The notes beneath the pieces were generated by a model. It searched no databases. It was not told the origin of the DNA and saw only the letters and a list, made by a program, of their open reading frames with translations. Shown piece after piece: positions 25,798 to 38,806 of a stretch of DNA of 64,000 nt. A program made the translations under genes and the position numbers. Every line of letters starts with the position of its first letter. Position 1 is the first letter of the stretch. This stretch comes from Boswellia sacra (lineage: Eukaryota > Streptophyta > Magnoliopsida > Sapindales > Burseraceae). The stretch lies in assembly GCA_013180625.2 (NCBI GenBank), contig SNVD02013250.1, forward strand, positions 434,001 to 498,000, in the 5' to 3' direction.

Positions 25798-26164
25798 ATA
25801 AAAAACATATATTAGTTTAGTTTTCATACTTAAAGCCATATTCTTTATTAGGTATCTATACTAAAAATAATTAAGAATAATAAGGTAATAAAAAGCTACT
25901 GATTTTAAACAACAATAGACAGTTGAAAAATGAAATGAATAATATTATTTGAAAATTATTTATAACTATATGAAATATAGTTTTTTTTTATTTTTCTTAA
26001 AACCTCTTTTTTTTAGACATTCAAAGCATTAGTAGTTATATTGCCAAGGAGAATGATGTATAACACCGTGTATATAATTTCTTGCAATACTCTCAATTCC
26101 TTGTGTCCAAATTAACTTGTTAAATTATTTGGAGTATAATATTAAGCTAAAAAATTCTATTAAT

Positions 26165-26310
26165 TAGGAAGGTTGAGCTTAGTGGTAAATAGCCTTTCAC
26201 CCGTCTTAGGGTCCGAGAATTTGACTCCCTTTGGTCCACCTATTAGTGACTTGTATATGTCTCACATTTTTTCACGTCTACTCAGTTTCTAGGGTTTGGA
26301 CATGACGTCC
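26165..26310 (+). mobile_element. tRNA-derived SINE-like element
   Basis: GGTTGAGCTTAGTGGTAAA resembles a Pol III A box. It is followed about 40 bases later by GGGTCCGAGAATTTGACTCC, a decayed B box. The tail continues through TCTCACATTTTTT. The right duplicate keeps the A-box part at 27425-27437 (GCTCAGTGGTAAAT) and a related tail near 27800-27870, but is split by an insertion. The element therefore predates the duplication. Confidence 0.5.
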
Positions 26311-26628
26311 ATTTTAAGAACTCAATGAACAAAGAAAATATAAGAGATTTGTAAGTTATTAAAAAAAAAGGAAAGGCAGATAATTCTAGATAAATATTCA
26401 ATATCTAAGAAGTAAGATGAAAATGAATAAATATGCAATTCATTAATATTAACTGGGCTCTAAGGAAGTAAACATTTTTTCTCAAGAAAATTTAATTCTA
26501 CCAATAGATCTTTATCAATAAAAACTAAAGAACAGGGTCTTGACTCAAGGAAGAACTAAGACAATTGATTAGTTGCCTTGCCCTTGAGCCACGGCGCTAG
26601 TGGGAAGATTTCTGCGACCATTAATTTT

Positions 26629-27327
26629 CTCATATATCATGCAGTGGAATGAGATTAAGACCACATTTAGCTTAAGAATCCCATGTAAAGTAAGCACATT
26701 TATCAGGTCAAGTGAGATCTTGAGCATGGGACAACAATGAGAACCAATTTGGTTAATCTGAACCAAAGTGGTGTGCTGCCCAGCATTGAGATTGCATAAT
26801 CGCTTCGCGGCTGTAGCTAATACATTCATTATTTTTCAGCAAAATGATAGTGTTCTTGGGAATGATTATAGCTCTGTGAGCATGATAACTCGCTTTGGAT
26901 GATTGAAATTTCTCATCTTTCTATGAAATGAAGAACACGTGGAGGCATCACTGTAGAACGAGTTGTGTATTAGAACCGAGTGGTTGGGCTCATTCGTCTT
27001 TGAAGGAAGCAGGGCGGCTTCATTAAGTTTAGGCGTCAGAAAGATGATAATTTAGGCCTCTCTTCTACTTTTTTAAAAAAATATCAGTTTAATTTTCATA
27101 TTTAAAGCCATATTCTATATTAGCTATCTATACTAAAAATAATTAAGAATAATAAGATAATAAAAAGCTTTTGATTTTAAAGTAGACAGTTGAAAAGTGA
27201 AATAAATAATATTATTTGAAAATTATTTATAACTATATGAAATATAATTTTTTTTAATTATTCTTAAACTTCTTTTAGACTTTCGATGCATTAGTAGTTA
27301 TATTTACAAGGAGAATGATATAAAACA

Positions 27328-27369
<42 letters not shown>

Positions 27370-28205
27370 TTCTTGCAATACTCTCAAGTCATTGAATTAT
27401 TTATAGTATAATATTAAGCTAAAAATGCTCAGTGGTAAATTCACGGAAATATATACTCAACTCGTTTTTGGATTATAATTAAAACCCCCATTTCTGGATC
27501 CAACTCACATCAATAACTCGACCCCTACCATCTATAGGTAGTTTTAGACAAGTTTTTTTTTTATTCTTTTCTTGAAGTGGATACCTGAATGCAAGTATAT
27601 GACATGTAATAATCTATCCTCTGAAGCATATAATGATTCTTTCGCCGTCTAAGATGTAAATTTATCTATCAAAATATTGCCCATCTTTACCCAAAATCTC
27701 AGTATTCCAATTTCATTGTTGTCTAAATTACTAAGTAAACGGGCTTCTAGGTACGAGATTTTATTAGTGATCATTTCAAGACCTTGGCTTGTCACATGAG
27801 TTTTAAATTTCACCTGTTAGTAACATGTATATATCACGTCATGTCTAAAAAGTTTGTAGGGTATGGACATAACCTTTTAAAACTCAATGAATAAAGAAAC
27901 TGTGAGAGATTTTTAGGTTATATATATATATATATATATATAAAAGAAAGGCTAGAAAATTCTAGATAAACATTTAATATGTAAGATGAAAATGAATAAA
28001 TCTGCAATTCATTAATATTAACTTTATCAATGAATAGGCCTTAAGGAATTTTTGTCGAGAAAATTAAATTCTATTAACAAATTAATCTTTATCAATGAAA
28101 CCTAAATAACAGGGTCTTGACTCAAGGAAGAACAAAGGCAAATGTTTAGTTGCCCTGTCCTTGAGCCAAGACGCTAGTAGGAATAATTCTGCGACCATTA
28201 ATTTA
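26629..28205. repeat. Right copy of the tandem segmental duplication
   Basis: This copy repeats blocks A, B and C of the left copy. The join is visible where the block C ending, CTGCGACCATTAATTT, at about 26610-26625 is followed at once by the second block A; the same ending closes the right copy near 28190-28205. It lacks the 859-bp element of the left copy and instead carries an insertion of about 350 bp near 27437-27790 and an expanded TA run at 27331-27363. Confidence 0.85.
27331..27363. repeat. TA microsatellite
   Basis: A run of about 16 TA dinucleotides. The corresponding place in the left duplicate, near 26070, has only a short TATA stretch, so the run expanded after the duplication. 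A second, shorter TA run lies at about 27918-27942. Confidence 0.85.
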
Positions 28206-28459
28206 TACGCATTCGACATAAAAAAGAAAGAACAATAAATGCTTGGTCCTCTCCCTCAAAACACATATTTGGAAATTTGGAATTGAATCCCTTCACTACT
28301 TGTCATTGTGCCAATATTTTGAGACACAAAATTCACCGAGTATTTTGCCTCTTCCAGGCCATTAAAGAGTAGGGTGTTGGCTGAGATCAGATTGGAAGAT
28401 GGTAAAAGCTAGTTAATGTTTATGCAAATTTGAGAAAAATCAATTCGATCCATCGAGAA

Positions 28460-31400
28460 TAATGTGCCATGTATTATCACATCAAGTTTTTAATCTCAGC
28501 TGGCATCTTCTAAGCATATACTTAACAAACGAATTAATCATTTCCTTTCATGTTACATCAATTGCGAAGTAGACAACAAAAATTATAAATAAATGAATAG
28601 ATAGAGATGACTTATTTCTTCTTGTTTTAACCTTATCTTAATCTTATATATTAAATCAGTCAACATCTAATTCAGTTTCAGAGATATGCCACTTCATATT
28701 TTGTCTCTATTAATTTATATGGTGGAAAATATGAACCGACATGCCCTACCACCTAATAATGGTCGATATCACCCATCTTTGATACATAAAAAAAAAAAAA
28801 AAATACAAACACAAATAATAAATTATCCTGATCCAACAACTCATCAGTTCAAGACAAGAACACAGAGAGAGAGAAAGAGAGAGAAAGGGAAAGACTAAAG
28901 AGCTTCGATGGCTACCAACGTGCTTGACCTTACATATTCTTGCACAGCATTAATGATAAATAACGCGGTGCGTTTTTGACATTTCAGCTCCCATGCTTTC
29001 ACCAATTAATTACAGCCATCGACTAGTTATCTACATTTCCTTCTTCAAATTCAAAGATGACTGTTTCAAGTTGTTTCCAATCTGTGTCGGTGACCTGCGG
29101 GCGATCGTAAGATATAAAAAAATTATAGATAGTGGACTCTCTAATGGACTATTTAATTATAAGGTACGATGCAGTGCGTCTATATATATACGCCCACGAA
29201 TTTATATAATTTTATTTTCATATTTATTGAAGTGATTTTTCTTAATTTCACTGATCTTCAGTTAATTTCATCTCACATTAATTTATATATGAAATTATGC
29301 ACACAATTTTTTATATTGTATTGTTTGAATTATAATTGTAATATTTTTATGGATCCCAGCAATGTAATATAAGATATAGGAAAGTGATCTTTTGATATAA
29401 AATTAAACATAACTTTATCATCATTGATCTACAAAATCCAATGGTTGAGATGATTGATGAGTTGACAACATTAAATGCAATTTATTGATTTCAATTTAAA
29501 CCATTTGATTTTGTGACATCAATGACTATAAATTTGTATCTATAAATTTGTGTTAATATTTATATTTTTCTTTATATATATGTATACACACACATTAATA
29601 CATATAACTAGCTTTTGCAATTAAAAAAAAAATTATCGATCATTGGGAGTATGTTTCACTTCTGTTTCTATATATATATGTGTGTGTTTCTTTTCTTCTA
29701 TTTGTTTGTGGCGTAGGATGTAATTGATTCTTCTAATGATGATGCAATAATAACATGATAATTTATTCAGAAAAAAAGGAAATTAGTAAGTTGACTTATT
29801 CAATTTTCATTTATGAGATTCATCCCCTAAATACCATATAAATAGTGTTAAATATTATGATCCTCATAGTTCTATAATTATTTTAACTGAAGATAAAGAT
29901 CATCAATTTGGTTTGAAATGTGTAAGGTCTTTGACTAATTTAGATAACAATTGTCAAGCAAATAAAAGGAAATTTCGATTCTTGGTACCACCTAAGCTCT
30001 CCACGTATTTTTTTTCCATTGAAATTCGATACATATGCTAACCACTTTCCATACCAACTTTGATTTTGAGAACCTCAATTGCTTTTTTGCTTTCTCTCCT
30101 TTTGGGGCAATCTTTAGTTTATCTTTATTATACCTTTCGATGCTTCAGGGGGTGAGTTAAGCTAAGCCGGTGCTTCCAGATAAACCAAACCTTGAATAAG
30201 AAGATATATAACCCGGCTGCATTGCATTGCATGAGCTCAGATTCTGTAGTTTTGACATTTTATTACATTAACCTTTTTTTTTAAACTAGCGAAAGACTTA
30301 AAAGTACCCACGCATGCAGAGAAGCAGTCAAAGTGATCTGCTTTAATTAAATTTTATGATTGTTTTACCAGTACTTATTCTTACCACTTCTCTCTCTGAT
30401 AAAAGAGAGAAAGATTGAGTTGGTCTAGTCTTCACCTACTCTTTCGTACTACCTACTTGATGGTAGTACCAAGTTGTTAAAATTTTGATGCTCAATATCA
30501 TTGACACGTACGTGAGATGACTTCTGTGGAATTTGATCTGTTTTATTTCGATATTTTGATCTAAATTTTCTATATTATTAATCCATATCAATATCTGTTA
30601 GACGAATACTATATTGTTTAAGAGGGATTACTTGAGAAGGCTAGCTAGCTGGTTCCATTTCCCTGTAATCGTACGTTATATATATTCAATACAGACAAGA
30701 ATGTCTATTATAATTGGTTCGTTTTAATTGATGATCTAATATAAGATTATATTAAGGATCAATTAGATTTAGTCAGGGTTTACCTGGCAATCATTTTTGT
30801 GGTTTAGGTAGTTGATAATGCCATTTCATAATCATAAAAATCCATAAGTATTTTCAACAATCTTACGTTGTAGTTTAGGTTATAAAATTTCCGTACACAG
30901 CTTCAAAAATTGAAGGCAAAAAAGAAGGTAAATGGGTCTACCAGAATTAAAGTCAACTCTACTGAATCGTAATTTTGAAAATTCTACTAACTAGTGATAT
31001 GTTGTACCACAACATCTGCAAAAAAATAACGATAAAAAAATGAGAGAATAATTTAAAATAATGAAAAATGATAGAACTTAACAAAATATACGTAGATAAA
31101 AAAGATTAATGTGATTTTAGAAGTACCAGAAATAGTCGTATGGGAAAAATCTTCAGAAAATTCTGTAAAATTTACAAGCACAATATTTAACGCTATACCT
31201 ATGTATACAGAAATTATTTAAAATAGTTCTGCAAATTGTGTACACGAAAGAGCAGAGTTTGGAAAAGTGCGGATACTGTCGATGAAGAAATAAGAGATAA
31301 GAGACAGAGAGAGATGAAGGCTACCCCCCTTGGTCCCATTCACGCACTGTGACAAGGCAAAAAATTCAGAGAAAGTTAGGCAACTATAAATTTTTCCAAG

Positions 31401-31797
31401 CTCCTAATGTTAATGTGAAGAAAAGAAATAAATAGGGAAAGACTTTTTGGTTTAAATTTTGTTGGACTTGAAATCAGGATATATGTATCTTAATTTTATA
31501 TTTTCTATATTTAACATTTCTAGAATTAAACAAAGAAAATTCTAATTATTTGTAGATGACATAAAATATTTGAAGTTTTTAAGTAATGTTAAGGAAAGGT
31601 TCCGCGCAATTTCAAGCATTGATAAGAGATATGATGATAACGGTCCTTTTACACGACCCGAATCTTGCAAGGTTAAAATTGTTTTTAAAGTCAGATTTAC
31701 CTTTGACTATATGGCATTGGAAGGTAAAATCAAACTCTATATAAAGAGGAGGAGAAGCTTGATTTAGAGCACAAACAAAACCCACTTTGTAGTGAAA
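28460..31797 (+). repeat. 5' flank of extensin 1: left copy of the extensin duplication unit
   Basis: Many blocks upstream of the first extensin recur upstream of the second at an offset of about 7.0-7.3 kb. Examples are GAAAATATGAACC followed by ACATGCCCTACCACC (28728 and 35977), GTGCTTGACC with TTTTTGACATTTC, and the promoter block TTTAAAGTCAG with TTTACCTTT near 31685 and 38694. No gene was recognised within this flank; short AT-rich open frames are not supported. Confidence 0.75.
31738..31745 (+). promoter_or_regulatory. TATA box of extensin 1
   Basis: TATATAAA lies 53-60 bases upstream of the start codon, followed by AGAGG. The same TATATAAAGAGG occurs at the same place before extensin 2, which supports its being the core promoter. 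Confidence 0.8.
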
Positions 31798-32706
31798 ATG
31801 GGTTACTCAATGGCCTCTCTCATGGCCACTCTTTTAGTGGCAACAATCTTTCTTGGCTTGCCTTCGCAAATCTTAGCTGACGATGATCACTACCATTACT
31901 CGTCCCCTCCGCCACCCAAGAAATATTCATCACCTCCTCCCTACCACTACAAATCACCACCACCTCCTCCTCCAATGCACAAGTATCCACCACCAACGCC
32001 CGAGTACAAGTCCCCACCCCCACCTGAAAAGCCCTACAAGTACAAGTCTCCTCCACCCCCACCCAAGGAACACTACAAATACAAGTCTCCTCCTCCACCA
32101 CCACCCAAGGAGCACTACAAATACAAGTCTCCTCCTCCACCACCACCCAAGGAGCACTACAAATACAAGTCTCCTCCTCCTCCACCGCCTAAGGAGCACT
32201 ACAAATACAAGTCTCCTCCTCCACCACCTAAGGAGCACTACAATTACAAGTCTCCTCCTCCACCACCACCCAAGGAGCACTACAATTACAAGTCTCCTTC
32301 TCCACCACCACCCAAGGAGCACTACAAATACAAGTCTCCTCCACCACCGCCCAAGGAGCACTACAAATACAAGTCTCCTCCTCCACCACCACCCAAGGAA
32401 CACTACAAATACAAGTCTCCTCCTCCCCCCCCACCCAAGGAGCACTACAAATACAAGTCTCCTCCTCCACCCCCACCCAAGGAGCACTACAAATACAAGT
32501 CTCCTCCTCCACCCCCACCCAAGGAGCACTACAAATACAAGTCTCCTCCACCCCCACCCAAGGAGCACTACAAATACAAGTCTCCTCCTCCACCACCACC
32601 TAAGGAACACTACATATACAAGTCCCCACCACCTCCTCCACCAGTTTACAAGTCTCCGCCTCCCCATTACACCTACTCATCACCTCCTCCTCCTCACCAC
32701 TACTAA
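31798..32706 (+). CDS. Extensin 1 (hydroxyproline-rich cell-wall glycoprotein)
   Basis: A single coding exon of 302 aa. Residues 1 to about 25 form a signal peptide (MGYSMASL, then a hydrophobic stretch ending LPSQILA). The rest is repetitive: about 14 units of the form [14 protein letters not shown], with HYNYK, HYIYK and SPSPPPP variants, bounded by other SPPPP motifs and ending SPPPPHHY. In extensins the prolines of SPPPP become hydroxyproline and are arabinosylated, and Tyr-X-Tyr motifs are cross-linked in the wall. The YKYK motif supplies that spacing here, and Lys/His supply positive charge for pectin. The ATG at 31798 is chosen because it begins the signal peptide and aligns with extensin 2; the upstream GTG in frame is not needed. 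It carries an intron in the 3' UTR and a TATA box 53 bases upstream. Confidence 0.93.
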   Translation: MGYSMASLMATLLVATIFLGLPSQILADDDHYHYSSPPPPKKYSSPPPYHYKSPPPPPPMHKYPPPTPEYKSPPPPEKPYKYKSPPPPPKEHYKYKSPPPPPPKEHYKYKSPPPPPPKEHYKYKSPPPPPPKEHYKYKSPPPPPKEHYNYKSPPPPPPKEHYNYKSPSPPPPKEHYKYKSPPPPPKEHYKYKSPPPPPPKEHYKYKSPPPPPPKEHYKYKSPPPPPPKEHYKYKSPPPPPPKEHYKYKSPPPPPKEHYKYKSPPPPPPKEHYIYKSPPPPPPVYKSPPPHYTYSSPPPPHHY

Positions 32707-32728
32707 GTCTTGATAGCATAGTTTTAAG

Positions 32729-32999
32729 GTAAAACTCTACATTAATGATGTATTTATGTAATCTATTATTAACCCTAAATTCTCATATACATATATTCTA
32801 GCCTTTAAATAATACGAACAGTCATATTATGATAATGTTCAGTAATCCACTTCTAATCTTTTTCTTCCCAATAACAAATGCAAAAATACTTCTGCTAGCT
32901 ATAGAGCTCCTATAGTTTGTCCATGCATGATTATACACTTTAACGTAAACACCTAAACAGTAAATGACAAAAACTGATCAATATTGTATGTTCTTGCAG
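32729..32999 (+). other. Intron in the 3' UTR of extensin 1
   Basis: TTTTAAG then GTAAAACTC gives a donor 22 bases after the stop codon, and TTCTTGCAG then GAGTCAAGAGGAG gives the acceptor. The matching place in extensin 2 has TTTTAAG/GTAAGCTC and ACTGCAG/GAGCTAGAGGAG. Conservation of both borders while the interiors differ strongly supports a real intron. Confidence 0.8.
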
Positions 33000-33924
33000 G
33001 AGTCAAGAGGAGAACAGAATCCAAAATAAGCCTTTACAGCGTGAAAGGAAGCTGAGACTTCCGCTTTAATTTATTTGGTTTATCTTATCTTTGTTTAGAA
33101 GAATAATGACAGACGAGTGGAGATAAAAAAAGGATTATCATTTTCATGTACTCATAGTTTCAGTATTCGCGGTGCCGATCCACATTCTTGGGCTTGCAAC
33201 TTGAATCTTTCGTGTATTTTTCTTGTTTCAAAATTGATGATGATGAGATTGACCTCATTATAATAAAATAAAAACATTTCTCGTGAAATGGTCGCACTAT
33301 ATATCCATCTTTTAATTTCTTACGAGGAACGTGACATCTTTTGAAATTGACTGTTCATTGCCTGGTGAATCATCAGCTTTGTTAGGTAATTATTAACTAT
33401 TGCAGGTGTAGGATATATTAACGAGGTCATAAGATGGATGCATGTAGTTATGAAATGAAGACGACCCTTACTCTAAAAGTAATGTGAGCTTTGAATTGAA
33501 TGCATGTAAAAAATCAAACTTATTTTTTTATGACTCGTGTGATCATACCAAAGGATCATATATGGACAGTAGATTTAATGAAAAATTTTAGGTCATCAGT
33601 GAAAACAATGGTTTGCGACGTTATTTGTATATCTATCTAATTATAAAATTATGTTCGGATGTGAACTTGCAGGTATAGCTCCGTAAAAAGAAAAGTACAT
33701 TTATGCATGAGAATTGGGTGGGCCCATTCAATTTTCTCGGAGAAAGATATTAATTATTGTAACCATTCGTGGGCATGCACTTGGCTTAAAAGACCTCGTC
33801 ATCGCATACTTTTCTTACGTGAAAATCACCGTCAACTACTAGTGAATATATTAAAATTGGAGGGTTATAATAACATTTTAATCTTCTAAGTCCTTTAAAA
33901 TAAAAGAAATTTAAAATTGCTAAG

Positions 33925-33998
33925 ATGGTTATTTAAACTCAGGACTTGCAAAATCTTTGATATACACTCAACCACTAGACCAAAGATATTTTTTAGTC
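33925..33998 (-). mobile_element. tRNA-derived SINE-like fragment
   Basis: On the minus strand, TTTGGTCTAGTGGTTGAGTG resembles an A box, and about 25 bases later CCTGAGTTTAAATAACC resembles a decayed B box. Ends were not delimited. Confidence 0.35.
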
Positions 33999-33999
33999 T

Positions 34000-35500
34000 T
34001 AAATAAACAAAATAGATATTGAAATAATAGATCTTTCTTATTATGCTAAGCAGACAAGCTGAGCCAGCTTCTTCTCCTTCATGCTAATCTTCATCAATTA
34101 CACAACCGTGAACCATAGCTGTGCCTCTCTCTTTCTCCCTCCTTTCCTCACCAACCCATGAACCACTCTCCTTCCTCTATGAATCCGCCATCTCCTCTAT
34201 CAACTTTAACCCCTTCTCCGATTCAACCAACTTCAACCACTTCTCCGATGCAACAGCCACCCAAGCTCCCCTCTATTTTTTCCGATCAGCCTACTCCACT
34301 CCTTCGATTTCATTTCCCTCACTTGATTCCTTAAATCCTCTCCACCTCTCCATTACTTCATCCACACGAATCAAACCTCCACCCAAACCTGATTTCTTGA
34401 TCCTTCTCCTCACCTTTCTCTCTCTAACCCAAACATTCTCTTCGATGAAATGGGTTTTAATTTATTTATGATTTTGCTTATTTTGATTAATGGGTTGGTT
34501 TTTTTTTCTTCCATCATTGGGTTTGAATGGGTGTAGTGGTGGTGATGGCTATGTTTTTGGGGTGCTGCTGACTAAGTTCTTGAGGTGGTAGTAGCTATTA
34601 AATTGTGTAATTTGTTTTGATTTGTGTTGTGCTTGGTGGCCATCATATTGTGTTTAGGGGTGCTTGTGCAGTTTGCAATTTATTTCTTGAGGTGGTGGTG
34701 TTTGTTTCTGAGTTGCTGGCTTGCTGGATGTTGACGGTGGAGTGTTGGCTTGGATTTTGGGTTTGTGGTGGTGGATTTTTTTAGGGGTGTTGTCGTAGTT
34801 TAATTTGTTTGGGGTTGATTTGATATTTTTTATTTTATTTTGAATTTAAATTGTTTAATTTTAAAATTTTTTGAAGGGTATTTAAATAATTACAGAGTAT
34901 CTGGATGGAAATATAATGTCATCTAACAGTTATTTTAATAGAAGCAAGATCTGTGATGACTTTCTAAAATATAGAGACTAAATTATAAAAAAATGCAAAC
35001 AGCCTATATTGGTAAAATAAAACCAAAAGATAGAAAAGATATTATCCAGAAAATTTGAGACATTTATCTCTTACTAGTTATTAATATATATGTTTTTGCA
35101 TGCATGCTACAAATTTTTTTAATAAAGCTGTGACCCAAGTTGATGGTACTGTTAACAAAATCATCTCTTCTAACCATTTGTAATAAGTAGGTGTTGGCCG
35201 AAAAGATTAGGTTGGAGATAGAAAATAGTGTTGATTAATTTTATACTTTTTTTTTTCAAGCTATTATCAAAATTCTAATTTTAAATGATGTGTTAATTAA
35301 TACCACTAACATCATATTGCCAACTTATCACTTACCACTTTGTTCCATTCTTCAATTATATGATTATACTAATTAACATTACGGTAAGTAACACATCGTC
35401 TAAAGTGAAAAAAGAAAAAAACTGAGATAAAATTTTGAAGGCAAAAGAAAAACAAAAATGATGAACAATGCTCGAAGGATAGATTGAAAATTAATTATAA
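34000..35500. other. Spacer between the extensin units; strand-biased low-complexity DNA, no gene called
   Basis: From about 34060 to 34440 the plus strand is rich in C and T and is open for 116 codons (34121-34471). The deduced peptide is S/P/F/L-rich, with no domain recognised. From about 34490 to 34820 the strand turns G/T-rich (GGTGGTGG type). Such flips can mark a captured gene fragment in a transposon, but no terminal repeats were found. The remainder is AT-rich. Confidence 0.4.
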
Positions 35501-35519
35501 TATAGGAAAGAGTTATTTT

Positions 35520-38500
35520 CCATGTTATCACATCAAGCTTTTCAATCTTTGCGTGACATTTTAGGATTAATATGCTTTAGGAGATGCATATCATATTAAT
35601 CATTTCATGTTACAGTAGATAAATGAGAATTAATTCAACCCACAAAATATAATAAGATAAACAATAGTTATAGATTTACATTCTACATATAACCCAAACT
35701 CTATAATTTGATATAGTAATTTATATGATAAAAATTCAGTGGAGAAGAAAAAAATAAATAAAATAAGTTAAATCTCTAATAAGATTTTATCATGTAGACA
35801 GTCACATTAAATTATAGAGTTTAGATTTTTTTAAGTTGTAAGACTAATATTATTATTAAAAAAAATTTAAATTTTTTATTTTAGTTTTTTTACCATGTGC
35901 GTCGAATAAAAGTTGATCGCGGTCTACCTAAATTTCAGAGATTCGACAACGCACCTAACTTGTCTCTGTTATGGTAGAAAATATGAACCAACATGCCCTA
36001 CCACCCAATGGTCGACACCACGTATAACGAAAACTTAACTAATTACTCTAATCACAAAAAGATTAAAGACACAAAACAGAGAGAGAAATTAATAGAAAAT
36101 AGGAGGGAAAAGACTACTTTGACGGCTACTTGCGTGCTTGACCACAGCCATCCATGGACATTACTTCATAAATTAATCATGAGTACTCGGTGTGTGTTTT
36201 TGACATTTCACAGCTTCCAATTATAAGTTTTATAACTAATTAATATTTAATTACAGGAATACATGGACCAATCGTCTTTCGTTAATGTAAATTTTCAAAG
36301 ATGACTGGTTCAAGCTGTTCTGTTATCTATTGCGTCGGTGACCAGCTCATAATATATATAATATAGACAGTGGATTCATACGCAATAAACTATTAAGTCA
36401 TAATATTAATTAATTGGTTATATTCTTACAGATACAGCAGCATCCATACCACTAGTGTGCTTAAATTCAATACACGTTTTACAGATTCCACTTCTTTTTG
36501 CCTTGTAAATTATAAGATCCAAGGCTTCCTCGCTGGCGGCCATATTCAATAATAATACGTAAATCGAGCCATTTAATTCTAAGACATTTTGGTAATTGAA
36601 GATGCAATCTATGATATAAATTTATTAAGAGATGCATGTTCATTTCTATATATGTTACTATGTACCTTTTTCTTATTATTGTTTAAGAGTGTGAATGTGG
36701 GACCAAACCTAATTCGATCTATCTAGCGTTCTACCTCCACTTTAAGTCCAATTTGAAGGCGTTAAATAACCAAAAGATAATAAGGATTGAAAAGAAAGAA
36801 AGAAATACACAACTTTTTACTTGATGAGCATGCTATTGAATTTCCAGCTACTAGATGTATATCTTGTTTTTATTTTATGAAAAGTCTCACCAAAACATAG
36901 GAATTAATAAACCAATATGTTGACTTAAATCTTAAGATTTCATGTGAAGGATCTCTAATTCTATCAATATCACAAATTTATATGGATATCGAGTGTAGGA
37001 CGCGGGAATTCTTCCATAGTAATGATACATGGACAAAACTTTATTCATAAAACAACAGAAATTAACTTAACGATCAACATATCATTGAGGTTCTTCCCAT
37101 CATATACCATTGGTAAATTTTGTAATTTCGAAAGCTAGATCGTCCTAGCTAGAAGGAGATGACCAACTTGATGATATAAAATGTGTAAATTTGACTTAAA
37201 TCATCGCAAGTAATTGTCGAAGAAATAGAAAGAAAATCGATTCTTGTCATTACCTAAAACTATGTACCTCTCCTTTGATTTGGTTCAGATGCCAACCACC
37301 ATACCAACTTCGCCTGTGAACCCACATTTGCTTTTTGGCCACTCTTCCCATGCATTACGCTTTTAGGTGCAATCTTTTTACTTCTACATCTTTCGCTATA
37401 TTTTAAGAAAGAATGAGACAGGCCAGTGCTTCAGGATCAGCAAAAATCTTGGTCAATAAAGAGCCCAGCTGCAATGCTGAGCTTGTTCTTGTTCTTTCCA
37501 GAGTGGAGTTAATCGGAGAAACAGAAAGCTTGCTTTTATGCTTGTTTTAGCAGAGAGGTTGAGATCATGTCACGTTGGTCCAGTCATCACCTACTCTTTC
37601 GTACTGCAGTCATGATATGTATTTGTGGTACAAGTTGAACAGTGTCGGTAGGTCAATGTCATTGGCTGGCGAGAGGACTTGACTTGGGTAAATTAACGAA
37701 ATTAAAAGTCAGCTTATAAGTATAATATATTAGCATGGCCGCTGGCTTTAACGTGTTTATCTATTTTATTTTTCTATATTATCTCTATTGTTTTATATGT
37801 TAGACTCTAACGCGCATGCATCACAAATTCACAATTAGACACATCTGGGCCAATTAATTCTAGTGTTTAAAATTCTGCTAAATTAAGAGGGCATGAACAT
37901 GCTCTTTGTTTCAATAACTTGTTGATTAAATTCGACATAGTCGACATAAGTACTATTATTGTTTTCGAAATGAATTTGTCTTTATTGAAACTAATCCTTA
38001 ATACAAAAATTAATTGAGGATAATTAATTGATTAGATATTGGGGTTTCGTTGGCAATCATTTGGATTTAAACACTTGAAAAATGATACTAATACGTACAT
38101 AGTCATAATATCGTCATTAAATATATATTTGCAATTATATATTATGTATTAGTTAAGGCGAAACAGTCTCTTTCTCTAGCCACTACATATCTTTACTTAG
38201 AATATTAAAAGGAAAACCAAAAAAGGCAAATCTTCATCTCTTAATTATTAGTGCGCCCACAGAAATTACTTAAACCAATGCTGCAATTGTGAACACTTGA
38301 ATGCAAAGTGAAGACTGAAGATAGAGATCTGAATGAAGAGGCTGTGAGGTTCCGCTGCCTGGTCCCATTTTGCCATGGCCAAGAAAATCATGGAAAGTTA
38401 GGCAACTACATGCATGCATGTTTCCTTATGAGAAAATTAACATACTATATATATTAAATTTGAAAAAGACTTTCTGATTGAATTATTGACCTAGAAAAGG

Positions 38501-38806
38501 CTAATTTAACAAATTCGATCTAAGTATTACTTTATTCTCTGCTTAGCTTGCATACTCTTTCGAGCTATATTTACAAAAGACTAGGAAGATCAGTGGCTAT
38601 ACAATAAGTCAAATTTGTCCAAACGTGGATGATGACAGACATTAATCACTTTATTCGTACATTACCGGGATTGGCATTTAAGGTTAAAAATGTTTTAAAG
38701 TCAGTATTTACCTTTTGTAAGCTAAGGTACTGTTGGAAAGTAAAACCAAATTCTATATAAAGAGGCTTAGAAGATTGCTTGAGAGCATAAGCAAAAGTTA
38801 TAAAGT
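35520..38806 (+). repeat. 5' flank of extensin 2: right copy of the extensin duplication unit
   Basis: Counterpart of 28460-31797. The block starting with TTATCACATCAAG (35525) matches 28474, and many later blocks keep the order. Divergence is considerable, with gaps, so the duplication is not recent. No gene was recognised in it. Confidence 0.75.
38754..38761 (+). promoter_or_regulatory. TATA box of extensin 2
   Basis: TATATAAA followed by GAGG lies 46-53 bases upstream of the ATG, in a block (TTTAAAGTCAG, TTTACCTTT, then GGAAAGTAAAACCAAA) conserved with extensin 1. Confidence 0.8.

Larger units (their letters stand above)
24505..26628. repeat. Left copy of a tandem segmental duplication
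   Basis: Three blocks of this segment recur in the same order in the next segment. Block A (24510-24900) matches 26636-27055, block B (25800-26160) matches 27070-27430, and block C (26160-26628) matches 27430-28205. Block A begins downstream of the NSR-type gene. This copy has lost about 30 bp in block A relative to the right copy and has gained the 859-bp inverted-repeat element between A and B. No gene was recognised in it. Confidence 0.85.

Noticed and set aside
26569..26829. 86-codon minus-strand ORF at the duplication join
   Set aside because: It spans the junction between block C and block A, is not open in the other copy, and shows no domain.
31820..32667. Long antisense and alternate-frame ORFs across extensin 1 (Trp/Arg/Val-rich or Cys/Thr-rich)
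   Set aside because: They arise from the proline-codon repeat read in other frames, and the same artefact occurs over extensin 2 (38966-39890). Signal peptide, promoter and UTR intron support only the plus-strand frame.
34121..34471. 116-codon ORF rich in Ser, Pro, Phe and Leu
   Set aside because: Its openness follows from C/T-rich low-complexity DNA. No domain, no signal peptide and no counterpart in the second extensin unit.
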